A stretch of DNA of 64,000 nt, taken from NCBI GenBank assembly GCA_947359465.1, contig OX375881.1:77903914-77967913 (forward strand), written 5' to 3'. The notes under the pieces are model-generated. The model was not told the DNA's origin. It saw nothing but the letters and a program-made list of their open reading frames with translations, and searched no databases. The translations under genes were made by a program, and so were the position numbers. Source of the stretch: Metellina segmentata (taxonomy: Eukaryota; Arthropoda; Arachnida; Araneae; Tetragnathidae). Below are positions 24,360 through 35,203 of this stretch, piece after piece; within the stretch, counting starts at the first letter, position 1; each line of letters begins with the position of its first letter.

Positions 24360-24475
24360 ACAAAAATTGCAAAAAATTCGGCCTACCTATGTGCTATAGA
24401 TACAGCTTACTGCGTACACATAAACAGACAAACAAACACTTCCTTTTGTCATAATAGAGATTCGTAATCTAGTTG
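24360..24475 (+). repeat. Possible 3' tail of a LINE/SINE-type repeat
   Basis: TCGGCCTACCTATGTG is followed by CATAAACAGACAAACAAACA and TTTTGTCATAATAGAG, a style of repeat terminus with CAGACAAACA tracts that is common in arthropod interspersed repeats. The call is from pattern only. Confidence 0.2.
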
Positions 24476-25056
24476 TTGATGTTGCAGGCTGTGACACGTT
24501 ACAAACCTCTATGGATTGAACTCATCATTCGATTATAAAACGTTTATGTCATCACACGCTATTTGCTTCGAACTGAAAAGTGTCTATATTTGGAGCACTC
24601 GTATCAAGCATTTGTTGACCTTGAAGGTTTGACGCCTATACTTTCAAGAACTTCCACCGAGCTGATTTCATTAACACTCAGCATCGGATGTCCGGATCAT
24701 CTTGTATTCCCCATCGCTCTGTCTTTTATCCTATTGACGTTTTCAATAGTTATTTTGTTATTTATGATGCATATATTTCGACATTTTCAAATGTTTGCGA
24801 AATTTCCATACTCTGAAGTCTAATATCTAGTTTAATATTTAATATATAGCCTAATATCTGTAAGCTTGAAATATTTAGGTTCAATTTCTACTGTTATAAA
24901 TTACAAAGCGGAAAAAGACGAAACAAGTGACACCTCAAACATAGTACTCACACAAAGGGTGTCAGAGCTAGACTAAATAAATGGTCGCTGCAGAGAGCAT
25001 TTTCGTGGCTCAACTTTGCGCTGCGATAGCAACAGCCCATGACTCCATCGAAAGAT
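24476..25056. other. Unassigned stretch
   Basis: An 86-codon plus-strand frame (24563-24823) with a hydrophobic C-terminal part is not recognised. The segment 24955-25060 is less AT-rich. Confidence 0.35.
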
Positions 25057-25095
25057 TAAAGAGCATTTATACCGTTCTGTGTATGATGCTCTTTA
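25057..25095. repeat. Short hairpin, 10-bp stem
   Basis: TAAAGAGCAT (25057-25066) pairs exactly with ATGCTCTTTA (25086-25095) across a 19-base loop. Function unknown. Confidence 0.5.
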
Positions 25096-27742
25096 GAACT
25101 TGATATCGTTTATATATGCATCATTTATACTGTTCAAGGTATTAAATGTTTCCTACTAACGCTTTTATGCGACGCTAGGTAATAAAGCGTGATACACCGG
25201 TTTCGAAAGTTTAGATATATTCTACGTCAAAAATTATAAATCATAGAATACTTCAAGAAAATATGAAGCGGAATAAAACATTTATTTTTTACCAAGCCAA
25301 CATAATGAATCAAAATAACTTGGTATGAATGCTGTTATTCATAACAAGCAGTATCTGATGGATTCGAGAGAGTACTAAAGTCGCTTCCACCATCCTTAAC
25401 AGTGCAGTGCATTCCTTGTATCTTCATCTTAGAAATGTAAGTTATTTAAACGTAATTCTGTTCTATCCTAATATTTAATTTTATAAATTAGTCTTTGCAT
25501 CTGCGCTCGTCTTTATTCAAAATTTCCACTTCTGTTATATTATGAAAGATGTATTTTTCTGAAGCTTTAAAATTTTATTATCCTGAATCCTCATGTGGTG
25601 AATGATTGTAATATCTTTGAATTTATATGTTGCATATCTAAATGAATGTCTGTAATTGCTCCTGTGTAGCTAAGGGAGTTAGGTACCAGCTCCAAGTGTT
25701 AACCCTCGTGGATCCAAATTGCGATATATTCTATCTAGCCTTCGTTTATTTCATACTTTATGACCATTATCCTTATCTGATGCTGGTGTGCAATCAAGAT
25801 GATATGCGCAGTTCGTCTTTGCACATGATCTTTTTAAATTCGTTTTTAGATTCACAACAGACAAGAAAACTTTCCAGAGTTTCAAACTTAAGAAAGGTAA
25901 TTCAAGATAAAATCCATGATCACTTGAAAAATATTTAGTTGTCCAGTTTCAGATAATATTATTTTATAACATGTTTTGTTGGTGTTGTACGTTTACACGA
26001 TGACTGATATATTGATACCGGAAGAACGTTCACTGCATTTTATGAGACGATTATGGGTCGTCAGTTATCCTACAAACAATTAATTCGAAACCAAAATAAT
26101 ATTTATCCTATTCTTCAAAGTTGAAGGACAAATCACGTATCGCGCCGTTACTCTCACTTGGTACAGATGTTTCGTTGACTGAAAATATTGCTTTAGTTCA
26201 GTTCTTAAACTAGTAATCTTAGGGAGTAAGGACAGTGTGTTAAGTCTTTCAGCATACATTCTTTTTAAAAAGATTCATAAACAATAATTTTGTCGAAAAA
26301 AAAGTGTCGATGATGTAACACTTAAAAAAGCGTTACATTTTAAAAATCACTAACGGTAAGGCACAGAACGCACCACTTTTTAATTGATCCCTTAAGGTCG
26401 CTAGACAACACGATTTAAAAGTGCACTTTTTCTCCATCCAAAACATAACTGTTACCAAAGCTCAGTGCCAACTGTCCGAAGAATCTTAAATACCTGGACT
26501 TTTAGGGGACATCCAAAAAATCGTGACACAAGTTTCGCATACCCACAATAATCAATCTTGAAAAAAAAAATGCTAACTTCACCAATTCTCATCGTATCTA
26601 TTTGAAAGCACTCTCGAAATTTTTATCAAGACCGAACACAAACTTTGATCGCGATTTCAAATCTTTGCGTTTGGTCAAAATTTAGTTATTCCACATTTTT
26701 AATTGGTCAACCTGAACCAAAGAGGTTGGTAGAGTTTTTTGCAGTAATCGTCCTTTTCAGCTACCAGTCTCTATTTTCTTTTTTATCGTTTCATCGATCG
26801 TCGACATCATTCGAATCTTTCATCTATTTTTTTGTCAGCCGGATCATCGCCCTATTTTATACGGATTGATGCTACAATAATCGCTCGACTACCTTCTAAT
26901 CAAATTCAACTTGATCGATTTTATTCGTCTCGGCGACTGGTTAGCATTTTGTTATTATCCGTCGATGATAATGAGCCAGGACTTGATATGACTCGGGGTG
27001 AATCACTAGATGAGCAACTTCAATCTACCTTTGAAATCACAATTAAAGGACCATTTTCTTGTCGAAAACTTATGAGGAGTCCTCCTTTAGGTTTCATTGA
27101 TAGCAGTCTAATAATGATCTCTCAATATTTCCCGTCTGGAATGCAGTGCAGACCTGGGGTCTGTTAGCTGTTATCCTCATAGTTAACCACCTTGTTTTGA
27201 ATGACTTGTCTGATACAAACCACGACTCATTGGAAGTGATTTATTTACATTATTCATGTGTGTCAAACCTAACGATGTGTAAAACTTATATTTCAAAAAA
27301 CTCGTGTCCTTATCTAGAACCATGGTGAGTTTAACCCTCTTTACATCATTTTTCTATTATTCCATGAGATCAGAATTATCTCCGGAATCCCGTTTAATGA
27401 CTTACATATTAACTTCAGTATATTCAATAATTCATTTTTAATTAATGGGAGTTTCTAGTGCTGTTTCTGGAAGTCCTCTTTATAAGACTGTCTCCTAAGA
27501 ATGTCTCCTTTATAAGAAACGGGAACAAACTTCTGCATACACAACATGAAAATACCCAAGTTTAATTCCATCCAAACCTTACATTTCACAAATAATTTAA
27601 TTGTCTTTATATATGATTTTCTATGTGTTGATCTATCCTTTTCAACTGTTCAAAACCCGTCCTTATTTGAGGGAAAAGGTTACACAGGTGGCTCCTTGAG
27701 TCATACATCAAGACATCTTCAATGTTTTATTAATCTTGATTT
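25096..27742. other. Unassigned stretch with unrecognised open frames
   Basis: The longest frames are 98 codons at 25642-25938 and 111 codons at 26832-27167, both plus strand, overlapping a 74-codon frame at 26645-26869 and a 60-codon one at 27146-27328. The 111-codon frame is compositionally the most protein-like (acidic middle, ending in a Cys-containing GMQCRPGVC) but matches no family I know. No splice structure is evident. Confidence 0.35.
26832..27167 (+). CDS. Unrecognised open frame of 111 codons
   Basis: It starts at an ATG and encodes a Ser/Leu/Arg-rich product with the segments LLLSVDDNEPGLDMTRGESL and FEITIKGPFSCRKLM. No signal peptide, transmembrane segment or known motif is clear. 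Neighbouring frames overlap it in other phases. In a window full of chance frames this is kept only because its codon content is less AT-biased than its neighbours. It may be an exon, a repeat remnant or nothing. Confidence 0.12.
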   Translation: MSAGSSPYFIRIDATIIARLPSNQIQLDRFYSSRRLVSILLLSVDDNEPGLDMTRGESLDEQLQSTFEITIKGPFSCRKLMRSPPLGFIDSSLIMISQYFPSGMQCRPGVC

Positions 27743-27799
27743 GAAAGAGAGAGAGAGAGAGAGTTGTGCACGATGAGCAGTTTTAACTGCAAATATTAA

Positions 27800-27862
<63 letters not shown>
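27743..27862. repeat. Compound microsatellite: (GA)n, (CT)n, (TA)n
   Basis: An AGAG run at about 27745-27764 is followed 35 bases later by a CTCT run from 27802 that passes directly into a TA run ending near 27861. The GA and CT runs are complementary and could pair. Confidence 0.95.
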
Positions 27863-27864
<2 letters not shown>

Positions 27865-28056
27865 CTTTGGAAATCATCTAGGAGTAGATATTACTATTCA
27901 TTAGTATAATCTCGTTGTTCTATGTTTTGCATTCTGCCTTCGAAATTACCTATTCTCAAATTGTTTTCCTTTTCGCTTTTGGATGATTGATTAGGTTTTG
28001 GCCCACTGTCACTTTCTGATTCAAGAGTTCACATTTGAAATGAACACACCCCTTAA

Positions 28057-28255
28057 CCCTTCTGGTGGTTGGAATTTAAGGTGTATATTTCCATGAGCAA
28101 AACTGACCAGATATTATTGGACGACATATATCGTCAATAAAAAAACTGGACCCAATCTTGTCGTCGTACAAAAATCGGTAGTATATTATTGACGAGATAA
28201 ATCGTTTTTAGCGAAATTTGACACATGTTGGACGAGATACGTCGTTGGTGGATTG
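28057..28255 (+). mobile_element. PiggyBac-like terminal fragment
   Basis: TTAA at 28053-28056 is followed by CCCTTCTGGTGGTTGG, the form expected at a piggyBac-type end. The next 190 bases contain three GACGA(G/C)ATA...CGTC blocks (GGACGACATATATCGTC, GACGAGATAAATCGT, GACGAGATACGTCG), like the subterminal repeats of such elements. The segment at 40735-40985 shares GTC(C/A)A..AATATCTG(G/A)TCAGTTTT in the opposite orientation. No transposase frame is present. Confidence 0.45.
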
Positions 28256-28275
28256 AAGTGACTTCCTAACTATTA

Positions 28276-28353
28276 CGGCTGGGATTGGAATCTAGTCTGT
28301 TGAATTGATGGTCGGGGAGCTACCCACTCTTTTACCGTCACAGCGTATCGGTA
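28276..28353 (-). repeat. tRNA-like segment, possible SINE head
   Basis: On the minus strand TAAAAGAGTGGGTAGC resembles a tRNA box A region and AGATTCCAATCCCAGCC resembles a box B region about 40 bases on, the spacing of a tRNA-derived promoter. It is too diverged to be a working tRNA gene, and no SINE body was identified with certainty. Confidence 0.35.
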
Positions 28354-28370
28354 AGATATCACTCTAGAGC

Positions 28371-30689
28371 CATCAATACGTTCAACTCCTTAATTGAACA
28401 GCTCTTTCGTTCTTTTTGGATTCTAAAATCTCGTAAAGTAGCCTTCATCCATCTCGCAAGATCCCTAACTTTAATTTCGAATTCTAGCAACGAAGCTAAT
28501 TTATCTGCAGGTTCGTGGGAATTGATTGTATTTTCTTGTAATTTTGTCGTCTTCTCCATCGAGACAGTAATGAAGTTAGAAATTTTAGTAAGGACTGTGT
28601 GTTTATTTCTTTCAAATTAGAGTTGAGACCAATGAGCAAGCCGATTTGTCTTAACATATGAAAAGTTGATCTCGCATTGAATTCTGTCAGAATGATCTGT
28701 CCCATAGAACTAACTTTATTAACTAGAAATAAATTAAACTTTAGGATCGAACATAAATTTCGCATTTATTATCAAACACTATATTTGCACTCATCAAAAC
28801 GAGTATCAACGCACTAAAGCGAATGTATCGAGAAACAAAAGATTCCAAATAATAAACAAATAAACGTAAAACTTATTGGTTAAAAAGAATCCTACACATT
28901 CCAATTAAAAATTAACAGCTAAGCTTTAAATGCTATGGCAGATTACAGATAGGTGCGCAGTTTAAACCGTATATTTACTTAAAATGTTTCGAATTAAGGA
29001 ATTCCCTTGTCATATAAACGTAATTTTTTAATTTATATTTATTTTGTGTAACATTTTACAAAAGCAATTAAATACTATACATTATTTTTTTTTATAACTG
29101 TAAAAGTACAAACTAGCTATTTAGCGATTTTAGTCATTAAATAAATTCTATAAACCTGTGCAAATATATCCCAACTGAATATGTGCGAAGGTGTCCGATG
29201 CAGAAACAATAGTCTGTACACAAATATACTAGGTCCTCTGGTGGAAACAAAAATATTTAATGTTTATTGTTTGCTAAACATTTTTATTAGACAAAAAAAC
29301 AGTATATCACATTGACAAGTAGTTTCATTCAAATGCAAAGAACATTGTTCTATAAGTTTATTCATGTTTCTTTGTGCTTAAACCGATATAGAAACAGCTA
29401 GTGTCAATTTCATGGTACACAGATGCCGGTATATTGTTTCAATTTGTTCCTTATATATCCGAATTATTGTATTGGAATATTCATATGTGTATCATTGAGA
29501 GTTATGTCTGATATTATAATTTCTGTGAACTAGCTGTTTATTTCCAATTGCGAAACATCATGTAGGATATAGATGAGATTAGCTATTTTTGTAGCATAAA
29601 AAAAAAAAAAATAATTGTTTGTATTTGGATTGAACATTGACGAGGAACAAATTGAATTCTTTACATAGGTAAATGAGAGAAAATTATGTACTTGCAAGGC
29701 CATTGGCTCCTGTGGATTAAGAAAACAAAATATCCGAAAACTTTATTTTCCATTCAAAATTACATTACTTTATTACTGAAATATGAGAAATATGAAGTGA
29801 GTTTGTTAAAAAATAGTGTAAAATATCTAAAACGAATTTGGGCATGTCATTGGCGTTCACGTAAGGTTATATGTAAAGTGGCTCCTTTTTGAAAATTTTA
29901 TCATGAATAAGTAATGAATCCATACTACATTTTTAGTCTTTTGATGTCCAATTTTCTTGCATTTATCCCGTCAATCATTATAATTATATCCATATAAGGT
30001 GCAACTTTCATGGAATGAAATTGAAACAAACATCATGGTGTGCCATCTAATGCTGAAAAAGATGTACGATCGAAGGAATTTCAACGATTGCTCAAACATC
30101 TACTACATTATCTCCCCCAGTACACGTCATAGATACGTTACTTACTTTTCTTTTGCTAAAAAGCAACTTTTTTGAACTCTATTAAAAATAAATTAATAAT
30201 TTTAGCGCTCCAATAATTACCATTTTCTAACGGGATTGCAAATTTTTTATTAATACAAGGGGGTAGTGCATGAGCATTTACAAAATCAGAACGTGAAAAC
30301 TACAAAACATTATAAACTTATAACTAAAGAAATAAATATGCATTGGGATACATATTTTTTACTGTTATTCAAATAATCTTAATCAAATAATTAGCAGATG
30401 TAAAAATATAAATGTTCAATGCTGTTTTAAATTTTGAATTTTTTTTCATGTGTTAGATTTATTTCCTAATTTTAAATAGTATATTTTATCAACAGTCTTT
30501 ATAAACACACATGTTTAATATATCTTTATATATCGCAGTTCAATATTAATATTTTACATCATGTAGTTCAATGGGTTATTATAAAAGCTCAAATTTTGTT
30601 TAAGCTTTAGTACATATAACATATATTAAAGAAAATATTTTGCCTTTGACAGTAGAAATTTCATCATTTAAACAGAAGTCTCAACCTTT
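28371..30689. other. Unassigned AT-rich stretch
   Basis: Two overlapping minus-strand frames (28359-28559, 66 codons; 28496-28765, 89 codons) are Lys/Leu/Asn-rich and not recognised. A run of A lies at 29600-29612. No element ends were found. Confidence 0.35.
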
Positions 30690-31390
30690 TTCTACGAAAT
30701 TATTACATCTGCCATTTGAACCAATCTCATTTAACAGCCAAGCGCTCCTTTAAAGACCTTTACGATTTTAAGGACGCTTAGGCGGAATATATTACCCCCA
30801 TTGTGCGGCAGTTACTGGGACCATTTTAAGAAGAAACATAATCAAATCAGACTTCCATCGAATTAAAGGCACTCAAAACTGCAAACCCATCTAGTGGAAA
30901 CGAATGTTAATTTAAAGTCTCACTCTACAATGGAGGAGGTTCCGCAGAAAACGCTGCCTTCAATTGTGTCCTTGGAATACGAAGGAGATTAATGACTGCC
31001 ATTAAGGAAAACATTTTATCCAACGGAAGTGGCAGAAATAAAGGCGGGAACACACCCCAAAATGAGAAATGTTCCCGAAACCGGCATTTGCATATGACAG
31101 CTCAACAATGGCCCATAGTACTATCTTGCAGGTTCCCGAAGTTACGCAAGCATTTTAGTACGTTGGATTCGATAAATTAAGTCGCGAATTCTCCAACACG
31201 AGGGTGAGGTAGTAGTTCATTTTGCATCAAGTGGTGGAGAGGAAGGGGACCGATAGGCACACTTCCATAATTAATGAATAAGCCGTGACCATTGGTGTCG
31301 ATGGTCCAATGGTCCAAAGGAACAAGCACTGATCCGACCGGCGATAACGGGAAGCTTCATTCATTAATTTGCATGGAGTGCGTTGGTGCA
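30690..31390. promoter_or_regulatory. Candidate conserved regulatory block
   Basis: This 700-base segment is less AT-rich than its flanks, free of repeats and poor in frames. It carries clustered matches to metazoan developmental factor sites: GCATTTGCATATGACAG (octamer plus E-box) and AACAATGG (Sox-like) within 40 bases near 31085-31110, TTCATTAATTTGCATGG near 31360, and GCCATTAAGG and CATAATTAATGAATAAG. Such grouping is typical of enhancers but may also occur by chance. The 62-codon frame 30992-31180 is probably spurious. Confidence 0.3.
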
Positions 31391-32345
31391 GCTCAGGTAT
31401 TAATGCATGCTCTTGTCCACAGCAGCCGCGCTGGTTTCAATAGTCTCTTAGGATTTACTAGCTAGTTACATGAAGGATATGTGGCGGTGGGTGGCGATAA
31501 GTGCTCGTCACAAAGCGTTTTCACTACCCTTGCAGATGTGAAGGAATTAATAGGGTGTAAGCTGCACAGTCAGCATTTCTTCCATCTAGCGTTTAAAATA
31601 TATCCCAATCAATTGGACTTCGAAGTTGTCGTAAAGTTCTCACAAATTTCTCAAACTGTGACAGTTGATTGTAACATGTATAACACATTAATTATGTTCT
31701 TGTTGACTTTTTATTCCTATCTTTTTCTTAAAAATAATCTTCATTAAATTGCTTGGGATCGGATATTAATACATGCTTTTCTCTACATCAGTCGTGCTGG
31801 TTTCAATAGTATCTTAAGGAGTGTTATCTCTAATTACATAAAGGATATGTGGCAATGGGTGACAATAAATCCTCGTCGAAAAGCGTTTTCACTATCCTTG
31901 CAAATGTAGAATTAATAGGGTGTAAGTTGCACAGTCAGCACTTCTTCATCTATCGCTTAATATTCATTCCATTCAATTGGAAGTTGAGGTAGTCTCGCAG
32001 AGTTCTCACAAATGTCTCAAACTACAACAGTCAATTGTTACATGTAGGACACATTAATTATGTATGTTCTTGTTGATTTTTTATTCCTGCCTTCTTTCTT
32101 ATAAATAATATTAATTAAATTGCTTGAAGTGAATTAAAGTAGCTCAGATATTATTAATACATGCTCTTGTCTATATCAGTCGTACTGGTTTCAAAAGTCT
32201 CTTTTGGACTATTATCTTTAATTACATGAATTATATGCGGCGATGGACGACATTAAGTTCTCGTCGAAAGGCGTTTTTACTACCTTAGAGATGTAGAGTT
32301 AATAGGGCTAAACTGCACACACATAACCAGCTATAAGTTAAATTT
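31391..32345. repeat. Tandem triplication, 366-388 bp period
   Basis: Three units start near 31391, 31758 and 32142, each with TATTAATRCATGCT(C/T)TT followed by GCTGGTTTCAA(T/A)AGT (31433, 31799, 32187). Later landmarks GCGTTTTCACTA, TTAATAGGGTGTAAG(C/T)TGCACAGTCAGCA and TAATTAAATTGCTTG or similar (quoted in part) recur in the first two units. The third is truncated near 32345. An 88-codon frame in unit 1 (31481-31747) is broken in unit 2, arguing against coding. Confidence 0.85.
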
Positions 32346-33724
32346 TGTCGAAGTTCATATATGTATATAAATACAAAACTTAGTAGACACGTATAGTAAA
32401 TTTACTACAACTTAACCGATTCACATCGCTTGATTTCATTTAACTTTTTAAAGTAATACTTAAAACTTGTATGTATCGAAGTTCAAATGAGGAATTTATC
32501 ATACTTCCAAATTTTGATATGTTGGATTAAAATTAAGTTTAGCTTATGTATATTTTTAAGTTTCAGTACCAATTCGTTTTGATTTTACAATTGGGAAAGA
32601 CAAATTTGGTCGTACAAAATCGAATTACTGTATTCAAAATGTGTATAACCTAGAATGCGAATTAAAAAATGTTAGCAATAGATGGAAAGTTAAAGCACAT
32701 GTGTGTGAGCCCTGTCAAATTTTTATCAAAATCATTGTATGGAATAATTTCTGCATGCCTTAATATTCTGTAAAACATGTGTGAAAATGTCGTAGCAATC
32801 TGATAATAATACAAAAGTTTGTATAGAAAATCTACTATCCCTTCAGGATTTTTATTTTATTTACCAACTAACAACACTCGATGATCAAAGTGCAGAATAA
32901 AACGCTAGAATAGACAGTCGGAAAAATTGATCATTCGATAATTAGAACACGTATTCCGAATTTAATCTCTCACGTTATGATAAAGGATGCTAAGCTTGTC
33001 TTATTTTTCTAATTAAATTCAATTTAGTCCTTAAGGCTGAGATGGAATATGTATCTATATAATTAAGACAGAATTAATGCATCTAAGCAGTCACACAGTC
33101 TTGGTTGACTCAAAATTAAAACCATATTTCCGTGAAATAATTAATAAACTTTTAAAATGAATTTTAACTCACTCGCACCCCTCTCTCTACTCTTTTATCG
33201 ATAAAAAACATCCATACCATCTGCAAGATCCAGTTAAAAATTATTTAATCGCTCCGAATTTCCTAAATCCTTTCATCTGTATGAATATCCTGCCCAGTGA
33301 CTTTTAAAGTAAAAAAATCGAACATATCTATTCTTTTCTTGCATTTTCCGCTCCACCGACTCTACGTGTGCAGGAAAAGAAGAATGTTCAGAACAATATT
33401 TTAACAAGTATCATTCTTCAGACTAACAGAAAATAGTTTCGCAGCAATATTCAGGCGCTACTAAAATTTCCGGTGGATTACATCTTTCACCAAGCTTCGT
33501 TCATGGATTGATGGGTATTTTAGTTTTCTTTTGTACTATATTATTGCCTTTTTTGAAGACCAGCTGTTCGCTTTTGGACACGAGATCCAAGTTTTACGCC
33601 ATTTCGAACACAGAGTGAGGATAGAGGATGTTGCAAGGAGTTCGGGAATTCGCGTTAATTTTTGTTCCTTAAACTACAGTGTATAATTTCGTGAAGGGGT
33701 TCGACAAATCTGGTCCTCTTAGAT
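32346..33724. other. Unassigned AT-rich stretch
   Basis: No frames over 60 codons, no repeats or element ends recognised. Confidence 0.4.
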
Positions 33725-34172
33725 TTCCCATGGTGTGATTGAAACCTAACGTATGGGTTAAATGATATCACCGAGTTTAGAAACATTTAGAAACTATCCA
33801 CCAGTGATATTAAAAACCACAAGTAAAATTGGATAAATTTATTTGGAAATTGTTTTGGTATGACTGAAAATCATTGCATGTGTTAAATGACTGATCATGT
33901 TTGAAATATTTCTTAACCATCCACCTGTGGTTATCAGGCTAGAAAACTATATGAATAATCTGCCTTTGTTTATGATAGAAACATAATATGGTGTGTCAAA
34001 CGATATCACCGCGTTTGGAAACATTAATATACAACTCATCGGTGATAGTAGAACTCTCATAAAAGCTTTTAGCATAATAGGTTTTGTTGCTTTGGTATGT
34101 CTGAAAAATAACATGCGAGTTAAGCCAAATCATCTTTGTTTGAAGTGTAATTACTTGAAGGTGGTTAGGTCT
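33725..34172. repeat. Degenerate tandem repeat, about 119-bp period, four copies
   Basis: Units at about 33734, 33852, 33969 and 34091 each carry a TATGACTGAAAAT-like segment, then GTGTTAAATGATATCACCG-like and a CATCCACC(T/A)GTG(A/G)TA-like segment. Spacing is 118, 117 and 122 bases. A further copy (TTTTGTATGACTGAAAATC) lies at 35335, on the other side of the hAT element. Confidence 0.7.
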
Positions 34173-34330
34173 TAAAGGATCACTTATTTTGTCTGGTTGC
34201 TCTTAGTACATTCTGACACAAGGTTCATACTTTGATGAAGTTACGCCAAACACAAGAGAAACAACGTCAAGAAACGTACATGCAAGGAAACGTTTGCAGA
34301 TGCAGAAGGGAAAATAAATGCAGTGTAAGT

Positions 34331-35195
34331 CAGGGCTCGAAATACACGGGTGCACAGATGCACTGTGCACATGAAAATAAAATTGTGCACCTAATTTTTC
34401 CCGCTAGATGCACACAGTGCACCTAACGTTAAAATTCATTTGTTAAGTATGTTATTATGTTATTTATTTATTTGTTAATTATGTTATTTTGATGTTTGGA
34501 CAAAATATTAGTACCTACTTCTCGCTCTAAAGGAAAGTAATTGAAATTACTAAATACACACTATGCGAAAACAAAATCGCTGGGTAGTAACGGGTTTATA
34601 CAGGAGGAATGTTTATTTGTGTCACTGCGACCAGAACTTTCCGATGATCGAAACATTTTCCAGCTAGCTCTGTTGAAGCGACTGTCGCGACAGCCGTGCG
34701 CCGGAGAAGGGAGAATTTAGATGTTTAAATATTTTTATTTACTATCTACTATACTAACCATTATAAACATACCCAACTAATAAAGTAGTTTTTCTTTATA
34801 ATATAAAAAAGTTGCCGCCACCGTTGCAGGATTGAAAACTGTGCTGTTTAGCTTGGTTCATAAACAGTTTCCCGAGAAAGCACGGATCAGAAAATTACGA
34901 AATTAACATGGTTTGTTCTTCATTGTGTTCCCTGGACAATTTTGATGATTTTTTCCGATGCGGCTATTACTTTAGAGTTTATTGAGTGTCAAAGTTGAAT
35001 AAGAGAAATTTCTACAGGTTCTACAGGGGGTTTGCGATCGTAAGCGAGCAGGGGCCGCAGCCCCCTAGTACATTACATTAATGCTCTTATATTACGCTTT
35101 TTGTAAAGGGGCACCTAAAATATATCCTGCGCACCTAATTTAAAAACTTAGGTTCACAAGGTGCACCTGTATTAAAAAATATATTTCGAGGCCTG
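34331..35195. mobile_element. Non-autonomous hAT element with 8-bp target duplication
   Basis: GTGTAAGT stands at 34323-34330 and again at 35196-35203, an exact 8-bp target site duplication. The ends are CAGGGCTCGAAATA and, in reverse, CAGGCCTCGAAATA (13 of 14 identical). Subterminal copies of GTGCAC and GTGCACCTAA occur near both ends, as expected for transposase binding sites. No hAT transposase or BED finger is present. A Helitron fragment occupies the middle. The exact target duplication suggests a fairly recent insertion. Confidence 0.85.
34745..35068 (+). mobile_element. Helitron nested inside the hAT element
   Basis: The 3' end is GCAGGGGCCGCAGCCCCCTAG|T at 35068, a GC-rich hairpin ending CTAG. 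The 5' end is either A|TCTACTATACTAACC at 34745 or, judged by homology with the element at 7724-8250, nearer 34793. The segment 34806-34906 carries the coding-like end FPEKARIRKLRN then stop shared with that element. It is inserted in the hAT copy, so it moved later or was carried along by it. Confidence 0.65.
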
Positions 35196-35203
35196 GTGTA
35201 AGT

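Noticed and set aside
28359..28765. Retrotransposon gag-like coding region on the minus strand
   Set aside because: The frames are Lys/Leu-rich but lack any gag motif, zinc knuckle or neighbouring protease or polymerase frame.
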